Source: Angiostrongylus vasorum (lineage: Eukaryota; Nematoda; Chromadorea; Rhabditida; Metastrongylidae). Taken from it: 64,000 bases of DNA. The translations under genes were made by a program, and so were the position numbers. The DNA lies in contig JADANN010000464.1 in assembly GCA_018806985.1 (NCBI GenBank), forward strand, positions 715,501 through 779,500, read 5' to 3'. Of this stretch, positions 45,420 through 55,000 are shown in pieces; within the stretch, counting starts at the first letter, position 1; each line of letters starts with the position of its first letter. The notes below the pieces were generated by a model. The model was not told the origin of the DNA. It did not search any database and saw only the letters and a program-made list of their open reading frames with translations.

Positions 45420-45710
45420 GACGGGATCACGACTGCGACGTCGGTAGCAGCTATGTTCATTGTTGATGACGATTCATTAGATCGACTATGTCATGTCAGA
45501 CGATATCGACGGTCCCAAACAGATTGGATGTCGAAGTTCTCGGTTCCGCTGCCACTGCGGTCGCCAACCGCCACATTTCCGTCACCGCCGCTTGTTCGCC
45601 GGGTACGCGACCCGTTACGGGGAGTGGTTCGAAAGCGAATTACTGCGTCAATTATTCCATCGATTTCCGGTTACATGTGGTTGGCACACATTCCAATGAA
45701 ACACGATAAA
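45420..45710 (+). other. GC-rich island, possible exon of unknown gene
   Basis: Base composition shifts to clearly higher GC than the surroundings, and three overlapping plus-strand frames stay open between about 45,450 and 45,700. One contains GYATRYGEWFESELLRQLF and another SAATAVANRHISVTAACS. I recognise no domain and no repeat family. Open reading in all three frames at once points to composition rather than coding. Confidence 0.25.
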
Positions 45711-46258
45711 ATATCATCGTGCCTTGGATATTGTGATAACGAGAAGAAAATATCATCAATACGGTTTTTCTAGAGCTCTGAAGTTTCTTTCCGATTAGGA
45801 TCGAGAATTTTTGAAGGCTGTTTGCAGTGGGGATAATTTTATGCATAAGGTTTCAGTGAAAGAAACAGCTCTACGATGAATCCTCCACCTTGTACCCTTT
45901 CGTTCTTTCAGATAGTTTACTAGAAAGAACTCTTAAGAACTCTTAAGTCATAAGAAAAGTAGGACAGTATTAGTCTTATGTGAATAGTTCTCAGTTCTCT
46001 CCCTTATAGACTTCACTTCTCGCTTCATGCTTTCCATAGCTTTACTGCTTTCCATTTGTTCATTCAACATTGTTTTTTTTCTGTTCACATCTGCATTCAT
46101 GAGAACTCGTAAGCATTTTTGTATATTACTGCATGATAATTTCGTTACATAACTCAAAAAGACCGACTTTCTGTAAATCTCGGCATAGATAGTTGATATA
46201 TTTTTTATATAATCTTATAAACTGATCTTCTATAGCTGATGCGACGTTGGTATAGATC

Positions 46259-46259
46259 T

Positions 46260-46304
<45 letters not shown>

Positions 46305-46305
46305 C
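46259..46305 (+). repeat. (GTTGTC)n hexanucleotide tract
   Basis: About seven copies of gttgtc within the terminal arm. The Penelope element at 28,770-28,800 has a shorter, diverged version at the same place. Confidence 0.9.
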
Positions 46306-46326
46306 TGTTACTTCTTGTTGGTCGAT

Positions 46327-46362
46327 GGCTGACGTTTCGGCGATTTCGCCTTCCTCAGAACT
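46327..46362 (-). ncRNA. Hammerhead-like ribozyme motif
   Basis: On minus: AGTT, CTGAGGA core, extra A, GGCG-AAAT-CGCC stem II (four pairs), GAAAC, GTC, AGCC. It is identical to the 28,806 copy from core to AGCC, but the stem I upstream strand (AGTT) gives only about three pairs including a wobble. Confidence 0.55.
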
Positions 46363-46529
46363 GTGATATCACGAGTCGGACGAACAACAACGACAACGAC
46401 AAGGAAGACCTATACCAACCTCGCATCAGCTAAAGAAGATCAGTTTATAAGATCATACAAGTAAATATTTCGTTGCATAGTTGCCGGTTCAATTGAAAAT
46501 AGTCTCGAATCTATTTATCTATTATAGTT

Positions 46530-46790
46530 AGTCGGGGACTGCTATAGTCGTGTGGTCTTTGGTTCGATCCCGCGACTCTGTTAAACTATGCAACCGCCTA
46601 TCCCTTCGAAGTCGACAGATTGGTAGCAACTTTCTCTGAGAGAGTGAAAACAATCATTCGAGTAGTCAGTAGCCCCACAAAGTCACTGTATGCCCCAAAT
46701 ATGCATTTAATTACTTATGACGCCTAAGAGAGTCGAATGTTTGGCGCATGCTGAAAAAGACTGGTTAACGCCGAGTGCTTTTTTTCTTCA
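46530..46790 (+). repeat. SINE-A copy
   Basis: Box-B-like 'ggttcgatcccgcgac', 'gacagattggtagcaacttt', 'ccaaatatgcatttaattac', tail region 'ggttaacgccgagtgctttt'. Confidence 0.6.
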
Positions 46791-47311
46791 GCCGACCTGA
46801 ATAAGCTTTGAACGTTGTAGTGCCTTCAGGTGCAAGAAGCTCCTACAGTTCAACGGCGGCATTAGAGAGCTGTTGTACGAGCTTCAAGATTATCAAATGG
46901 GTGGCATTCCTTTTCGGTACAGTATACTCTATGCTTTATCGCTTTGATCAGGTCACCATTGTTGATGTCTTTAATAATCACCTGCAAATCTAACTCAATT
47001 GGTTATCCAGATCGGGTTCGATGTTGGCATCTCAGTCAATAAAGCCGATAAGCCATCTGGTCACTGTTACTAAAGAGAAAACATCTGGGACGATTGCGCT
47101 AAGGATGAATTGATTCGCTTAGATAGCTAAATAGCGCGGTTTGATTGAGAAAGAGAAAAATCGGAGAAAATCTGGTGAATATCGTATATAGCAAACCTCT
47201 TGCCTATCGAAAGTCATATGTAGAGTTTTAGAAAAAAAACAAGAAGTGCCAGTAAGTTGACTTAATTACACCACTTCTTTACACTATATGACCCGTCTTC
47301 ACAGCTATGTG

Positions 47312-47600
47312 AGGATCCTAGCGGTCCTTAAATTTGATTCGTTTTCCTTGCATTCATAGTGGCAAAAGATCTCCTAGTATTTCACGTGTTGCCTCAGCTG
47401 CTAGTTGAGTATTTCATTTTCTTTGTGAATGTCGTAGAATGCTCGAGAATGTTCCAGTCGATTCTCCTTGAAATCTAGGAAATAACCGAGCTAATGCGTT
47501 CCCACGTAGATCGGAGCAGAGCATTGGAGGGGTCGAGGTGGCGCCTCTGCTTCCTGATCGATGACATCACTAACCACTGCGCCAACCCCATCCCCTTACA
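47312..47600 (-). repeat. SINE-C copy
   Basis: Tail 'tgaggatcctagcggtcctt' at the low end, 'gattcgttttccttgcattc', and the head 'taaccactgcgccaacccca' at the high end. Confidence 0.65.
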
Positions 47601-47604
47601 CCAC

Positions 47605-48545
47605 TTTTTTACGCCATCTACTACTAAGACTCGGGGGATAAAGAGAAGAACGAAGAAAGTTATGGATTTTTGGGATCTGATAACGAAACCTCTTGGTCAA
47701 TTTGTAATGAATGTTTATGTGTATGGACAATAATTGCTAAAAGAAAATTTAATGCTGAGCAGCTCTTGACGGGTTTCCTCGGGACTTCGAGTCCATATAG
47801 ATATATTTCCAGTCTCATACACATAATTACACACAAATTATATGGATTGATTTATAAAGAAACAACATTTGCTTGAGCCATGTTACGGTTACCACCTGCA
47901 AATTCTATTGCTGCGTTGGTCATCGACTGACTCGAGAGGGAACCATACTATAGTGAGTCAGATTTATTCAGCTGTCTTCATTTTTCCAAATGGAGGAAGG
48001 AAAGCACCACACTTTTGTGGGTGATTCCTTTCTTACGAGTCGGTTTATTTTTGTTGCATTTCAAGTGAGAATACACACAAAAAATGCTGCAGGGGGCTCC
48101 ACTATAGGGACTAGGCGTATACATTCGGTCTTCCGGAATAGAGCGTGAAAAAGACTTGTTGTATAGAAACCGCACCTCATCTGTGTAATTGCTACATCAA
48201 CACGAAGGCATATCCTGAATCCATCTGCATTTAAGTGGAAACACATCGTGGTTTTTAGTCGGCCTCACAAAGTCACCAACCCCTTATCAGGTGAAAGCAC
48301 GCCGACAAGCGAGATCTACGTATCTCACTTGGAGACAGAAAAAACATAAAAACATTTACAAAATACTTGCATCATGTCATGAAAACTTTCATATAGAAGT
48401 GCAAGTAGCGTAAACTATTCCCTTATTATCCATTTTGGTTGTTATAAGATCTTGTGATCGCAGAGTACATTATTCATCCGTTTTATGGATCGCTGACGGT
48501 CTTATATGGTAGCTTCGTGGGTAATTCATAACATGTATCTGCAGC
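47605..48545. other. No supported feature
   Basis: No gene or repeat family is recognised. Confidence 0.35.
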
Positions 48546-48549
48546 AACA

Positions 48550-48810
48550 CTGTCTCTGTTCTCACGATGACAAGATGTGGTTGATAGTTCAATCCCATGC
48601 CTCAGAATAACCAAGCTTTTCATTCCTTTGTGGTTGGCGCATTGGTACTAATTAGTTCCAGCCAGATAAGAACACTTCACATATCGGTACGCGCACGAAT
48701 AATTGTCGTATAAGTCAAATATTCATTCAATCATCTCTTCGATAGTACGAATGATGTCGAATGCATAGCTCACCTTTAAGGGATTGATCATTTCTAAACG
48801 CTTCGTTCTT
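48550..48810 (+). repeat. SINE-A copy, diverged
   Basis: 'gatagttcaatcccatgcct' (box-B-like), 'gttggcgcattggtactaat', 'tcgaatgcatagctcacctt', tail 'cttcatccattgtcct'. Confidence 0.55.
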
Positions 48811-49446
48811 CATCCATTGTCCTTAGCAGAACTTTCAACTAGGTTTTTATATGCATTACTGTTAAGCAATTTTAGAGAGGTCTTTCGTAATTCGTTTAGA
48901 TCGTCGGCAGCAGTATGGCGAGTTGGGAAGTAAAGGACAAGGCGAAGGTGGTTACATGGGTGGTGCGATGTAGGGATATAGCTCGAACGGATTATCCTCG
49001 TCATGCTTCGACATTTCCCCTCCACTCACTCACTAATCGGGCACTCAGCACGGCAATAGAGTGCCTCCCACTGCTGCTGTGGCTGGTATCGATGCCCCAA
49101 GCCTCCTCAATCCCGTGAACTTTTCTGCATGTCCTCTAACTTTCGTCACGGCAAAGCCGGATATTGTTCAGCCTTTCCTTATGCGAGAACCTTCCGAATT
49201 TCTAGCTTTTATGCTTCGTACGGTCACAACATTTCATTTCTTCCTCATTGCGTTGATTTTAGAACATTGCTCCACCTTTTCCTCTGTCTTTCTTTACAAG
49301 GAAAAAATCTTTTTGAAAAGAAATGCTAGCTGACTTGAACCGTAGCTAAATTAGTTCGTTATTTGTTAGTGAAGAATGAACACTAATGAAATAGTAGTTC
49401 TTCCGCCATCTAGTGCAACAAGCATGTTTCCGACTGCTGTAAAAAA

Positions 49447-49725
49447 ATTAAAGCTCTCGGCGTTGATCAGTCCCTGAGGGATGCGCCGTGCATTCGACTT
49501 CATTAGGCATCATATGGAGGTGATTGAATGCGTATATGGCCTTTACAGTGACTCCCCATGGCCTAACGATGTATCGAGCCAGTGATGCTATCATCCAAGA
49601 CAAGTCTGGTACCAATTTGTCGACCATGGAGGGATGGAAGGGTTTGGTGCGCCATAGGCCGAGGGATCGATTCCATGTGTGTGTTGCAGGGCGCCTCTGA
49701 CCACTGCGCGACACGCACCCTTCCG
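49447..49725 (-). repeat. SINE-A copy, full length
   Basis: 'aaagctctcggcgttgatca' at the 3' (low) end, 'agacaagtctggtaccaatt' in the body, head 'ccactgcgcgacacgcaccc'. Well preserved. Confidence 0.8.
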
Positions 49726-49729
49726 ATTA

Positions 49730-50690
49730 CTGTAAAATGAAGAAATAGAAGTAAAATGTCTCTTGTTTTAGTATTTTATATCATTCCGATGAGCGCGTTG
49801 TAAAAACGCTGAGGTGTTGAATACTGATAGGTCAAGAATCCTCTCAACGTCGTTTTCTAACCCGTTTGCGACGATGTGCATTGATTTCAACCATACTTTC
49901 CGTAAATTAGTAGGTCTATTGTCTTTCAAAACAAATATACTCCATTTTGTAGTAAACTTTACCGAATGGAGTGAAACAACAAGAATTCGTACTTCTTTTG
50001 TCTACCTTTTTTATCGTCAACCTCAGTAAATGGAGTGGAGCGAAGATTGGTAGTTTCGTTTTTTTTCGAATTTTCTTTTTTCTCTAACATTTTTTTCTCT
50101 ATTTTAGCCTAGAAAAATGAAATAAAAGTATTGTTTGCAAAGGAATTGGCGTCTTATCAGAATTGCAAAGCGAATTCTGTCTTGTTACATGAGTTTCTTA
50201 TCCCTCAAAATCCTTAGTTGCTGTTAAGAAGAGAAAACTCCGTATCGATAGAGGTTTGTTAAAGACGAGACATTTGCAGACAGTAGACGATTCGCTTTAT
50301 TATCATTATTGAATCATTCATATTATTAGTTGCTATGGATGCATTTCTGAAAGGCAATTTGAAAGGGACTTCCTTTGAGGCAGTTTTTTTCTCTTTAAGA
50401 CTAATCTGATACCTTCAAGTTAGCTGCACAGTTGAGGGGCTCTGATGTCGCTTCATTGATTTCTCTTATTTTATAGCATTTATATCCTGTATGTTGCTTA
50501 TTAGTCAACATACAGTATGCTGAAAATCCCTGTATGGAATGGCAAAGTCAAAACGATCTGAAAATGATCTCATACGTGTTAAATAAGCCTCTATAATTAT
50601 GTATTTCCAGACTAATTTTCCTACATTTGCTTTTGAAAATCTGTCAGATGATAAGCAAATTGTAATTTTTGTAAGGTTTCGATTGTCAGA
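49730..50690. other. No supported feature
   Basis: AT-rich sequence without a recognisable gene or repeat. Confidence 0.35.
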
Positions 50691-50694
50691 GATA

Positions 50695-50910
50695 CGTGTA
50701 GTGCAATAGTTAAAGACAGGAGACACATGTGACCTTTGGTTCGGATCCAACACCCTGCCAAACTTCTCACTCATCCGGAGTGAGCAGTGCAGTACCACAC
50801 TGATCTTAGTGGATAAGAGACATTGAAATGATATATCGATAGATCTCCACAAGTCATTCGGCTACCTTTACGATTCCACGAATTGAATCAAATTCATAGT
50901 ACTATTTATA
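50695..50910 (+). repeat. SINE-A-like copy, diverged
   Basis: 'cgtgtagtgcaatagttaaa' (box-A-like), 'ctttggttcggatccaacac' (box-B-like), then 'gatatatcgatagatctcca' and 'ttcggctacctttacgattc'. The tail is lost. Confidence 0.5.
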
Positions 50911-50914
50911 TCAG

Positions 50915-51995
50915 TATGCAGCCTTATCGATTTACGACGATCGCTATGTCGTTATTTAGAAGAATTTTCATTTGTAAAATATTGTAATTGTCGGTGAAAT
51001 AATTTCATGTTCTAATGTCCTTTACTATTCTGCAGTTAAGGAAACTTAAGGAAAAAAATCTTACGCTAGGGAATAAAGAAGAGAACCCTTTCATATTCTG
51101 AGAATGATGAAGTTCCATTTTCCATGTCAAACTCTTCGCTGTCGCTCTCAAAGTCGTTTTCCTTCGTAATGACAATGTGGTCAGCTAAGAACGAGAAATG
51201 GATAAATGCTTATTTACCATCACCACAATCATCATCGACACCTTTCCTAACATCATCACATCGCCTTCTCACCGGTCGCACTAATTCTCTCTCCATCGTT
51301 CCCTCCCATGCTCGTTCTTCCATTCTGGTCTCAAACACCGTCACTGGTCTGGTTTACGAGAGGTAGAGATGAAGAGAGAGAAAGAAAGAGAGATGCCAAC
51401 CACATCGTTGTTTTCCACTATCAATTTAACAATTGGTGTTCTTCAACGTCATACCTACGTACGATCGCTATCCTTGACGCGATAAACTCTAATAGCATCA
51501 ATGAACATCGAAAATAATGTCAGTGGCGCTTCATTTCCTAAAACTTCGTCGAACGAAGTAATCTCATCGATTCGTTTCATTGACTTCGTTTATGATTACC
51601 GATAATGATTTGTGATAGAGTTTCCTTATTAGATGATCGTTGATGTGACGCCCGATGTTGCGCGTTCCAGTTTTTTCTTCATTCTTCACAAACGTCTTCT
51701 ATCTATTGGAAACGAATTTGAATTAGGAATAATCGTTGTTGGATCAATATTTACCCAACTGTAAAGGACTACAAACAAAAAACTTTCTTTGCTAGTGCTT
51801 AGTACGGAATTACCGCTGATGATTATGTGAATGTAGCGAATCTCTGAGAAGGAAGGAATGAATTCTGATATCATGTAATCCTCTCCTTCTGATGATTTGT
51901 GATTTTTGCGGTACGATTGACTTTTTTCGTGTAGCAAGTCGTCGTTTTTCCCTTCCCGTCAATTTCCTTCGCTGCGATTCCACGTTTTTTTTCAG
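50915..51995. other. Region upstream of the Ca2+-ATPase gene
   Basis: No exon is confidently recognised. The promoter and any upstream non-coding exon of the ATPase may lie here. The last 55 bases are strongly pyrimidine-rich and end in ttttttttcag, a classic nematode splice (cis or trans) acceptor. Confidence 0.4.
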
Positions 51996-52089
51996 TGGGT
52001 GGATATGCCTACCAGTGATGAGTATGGTTGTACACTGGAAGAGCTACGCGCACTTATGGAACTTCGTGGTAGCGAAGCCCTTGAAAAAG
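51996..52089 (+). CDS. mca: PMCA exon 1 (N-terminus)
   Basis: The acceptor ttttttttcag ends at 51,995 and ATG is at 52,005-52,007, nine bases in. That spacing fits either a spliced-leader trans-splice site or an internal exon. It encodes [19 protein letters not shown], then LRGSEALEK. The donor is gaaaaag|gtaaaa, leaving one base of the next codon (phase 1). The short segment is the conserved PMCA cytosolic start. Confidence 0.85.
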
Positions 52090-55000
52090 GTAAAAATGAG
52101 AAACATCCTCTCAATATGCTTCAGCTTTTTTTTGGCAAAGAGATTTCTTCTGTAATGAAATTTTTTTAGGATTAGAGTCTATAAAGCGTGAATTTTCTAT
52201 TTTTACTAGGTCGTTTTACAAGAGCATTTGTTGTGAAACTCTTTAGAAGTTAGTCAATCAGAGGTAGCGTTGTTAATCCTCAAGCCTCGGGGTTGAAAGG
52301 CTTCTGCAGTATGAAGATGTAACGGTTTTAAGCTTAAGCAGATGAGCTATTAGTAATTCAATAAACGAAAATCCTTTAAAGTGATGGTTGAAATTAGAAA
52401 CGTAGAAGTACGATTGCTAGAAGATATCTATGTTATGGTGATTCCCATACTGTTATTCTTTTAACACCAAATAATCCGAATCAAAGCTTACAGCCTTGTT
52501 ACGGTATTCAATGACTATGAGCTTTAATCGTATGCCCAGATGTTCAACGCATTCTACCCAGATCGAAGCGATTGATTGTAGACGTAGATAATCAATACAG
52601 ATCAGTCACTATCGCCAATAAACCCGTTTTACAACTCAGACGGAAACTGAATGGAGACATTAAGTTTTGAACCATTAACTAAGCCTAGTTGATTCTAACC
52701 GATTCGGTAGTAAAACTATGGAAATCGAAATGAACACAGATGAGTGGATGATGGCTCATCCTCTCTATGAGAATCACATGAATATTTGGAACGAAGTTGT
52801 TATGAGCGGCTACTTAGGAGTTACAATCATCAATATGAGTGAGATGATTTGTTTTCCTGGCTCTCTGTTTTTCCTCCTATCATTCTCTTTGTCTCAATCA
52901 CTCTCTGTATATCTTTGCTTCGCCTTCTCTCTCTCTCGCTCTCTCTGTCCCTCCCTGTGTCTTTAGCTTCGTCTGTCACCTCTTTGCAGTTCTCTCTTTC
53001 TATCACTCTGTTACTTTACTAGTATTGTTCATACTACTACTTTTACTTCTACTGTTGCATCATAGATCATTCTATCGTCAAATTACCGAGAAATCTGAAT
53101 CGTTGGATGGATTCTGGTGATGAGACAACTCGTACTGATCCTATACCATCTCTGACCTTATCGTTCTTTTTTTTCTTCTATGTTTTTTGTCGTTTATAAC
53201 AATTCAAATATATGAAATCTGAGTGGAAGAAAAGGTTATTTTGTATTCATTCTAAATATCTTTTCGCGATTTTTACGGAAGAAAATTCTAAATAGTTCAC
53301 GAAACGTGGACTATTCAACCTTTATCGATTAGTTTAGTGCAATTTGAGCAGTGAGAAACATATAAGCGCTGGGTTTAAATAGTGATATTTGGACGAGATT
53401 GTCTCTGGAATTTTGGTATTTGATGATGCATTGTAGAGACACAGTTTAAGGTTACAGTATTTATCTGTCTATTCATTCATTTTCCAAGCTTCCCAATAGT
53501 TTTTATATAGAAAATACTCATCATCTAACTAAACAACAACACTTCTTCTTTCGTTGTTTTTTAGTTGTTTTCAATCGCTTAGTAAACATCACCATCATGA
53601 TCATCATCGCCATCATTTTTAGTTGTGATGCAAGACAATAAATGAAGCGATGAAACATCAGCATGATGCTGATCTCCTCAAAAGAAAGATAATAGAACAC
53701 TCCATGGTAATGGAAGTCCCCATTATGGAACGAGAACGCAATCTCTTTCCTTTTACATTTTCCAGGAGAATTAAGCTCGGATTAACGAGATTACCGTAAC
53801 TTTTTAATACGTGTTCCTTCATCAATAAGCTAACATGAGGTTTGCAAAAAAAACTTTGTTCGGTTAGCGTTTCGATGTCTTCGTCTTCCTCAGAGCCAAT
53901 GATCGGAGTCGATGCGATAGCTCTGAGGGAGACGAAGACATCGAAACGTTAGCCGAATAAAGTTTATAAACCTTGCTTATGAACGAAAGAATACATGATG
54001 AAATGTCATATTGAGGTTGAAGGAAAGTCGGTTTCTTGAAGTATGTGATTTTTTTTCTTTATTTTTTATTTTGCACGGCTAGCCTTCACATCTGCTGTCC
54101 TGATCCCAGCATCTCTTGCGTTCGATTCGTTTTTCTCGCATTCCTCACTTACGAGTGTCTTCGAACCTTTCGCCTATGGGTTCGACTGCTGCATGAGCAT
54201 TGGGTTCTTCTTTATGAATGCTTTTAAATGCTGATCGAACTGGTTGTCGTAGAGTCGTGAGATAGTGCCAATTCGCCAACCCCGGAAGAGAGTTTGAGCC
54301 AGCATCGCACACATGGTGATCGACATCACTACCACCCTGCCACTTACACCCTGATTATTATCATTATTATGATTATTTATCATGAATATTGCTTTTTATT
54401 ACTGTTGTTATCACATTGTTATTAAAACTGTTATTCTTTCTTCTTTTAATGATGACATCATTTATTGAGTGAATAGGTTCACGTAATTTGTGAACTGTTT
54501 TGGAATTTCACTATACCGCAGTGTAAAGTCATTTTTTCTTTGCAATGGAAGTCTCTTTACAACCTCAAGAATCATAGGGAAAAAGTGCAAAATGTAGGAT
54601 CGAGTAGGTGTAACAGTTAATTGATAAGAATGGTATCAGGAAGTCAAACGTTAGTTGGTAGCAGCTGTTTATTTGCTCCTTACCACTTATATATTCAAAT
54701 GGTCGGTCCAGTGATGTTATATGGGCTCGAACGTTTTACTTTATTTCGTTGTTTCATCGTCCTAAACAATGGGGAGATATTCATGTTCTGTGTAAACCCG
54801 AGTGTGAGGGTTGAGGATTTGTCCACTTCTATCTTTTGAAATGCTCATTGTCTGTCGGTCAAATGAAGTTTCACAACTCTTTGCTGCCATAATATCTTCT
54901 GTGGTGAGTAATGCCGGCGAGTCCGCTGGCTTTCAAAAACGCGCCACGTTCGGAGTGGTTTGAAACAGCCTAGGCAGTTTGCAGCACAATTATTATGTGT

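Larger units (their letters stand above)
46200..46470. mobile_element. Penelope-terminal fold-back element
   Basis: The left arm (46,210-46,378) starts 'cttataaactgatcttctat', passes a (GTTGTC)n tract (46,259-46,305), and reaches the minus-strand hammerhead-like motif. The right arm (46,380-46,465) is the inverse of the outer part only ('gacctataccaacctcgcat' and 'gatcagtttataagatcata'). It equals the two ends of the 28,715-30,955 element joined without the coding part. Confidence 0.8.
53845..53975. mobile_element. Small Penelope-terminal fold-back in PMCA intron 1
   Basis: The left arm 'aggtttgcaaaaaaaactttg' to 'cagagcc' and the right arm 'agctctgagggagacgaaga' to 'gtttataaacct' are inverse copies around about 20 bp. 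Each arm carries a hammerhead-like motif. The sequence after it (54,000-54,035) has the end motif 'gaggttgaaggaaagtcggt'. Confidence 0.7.
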
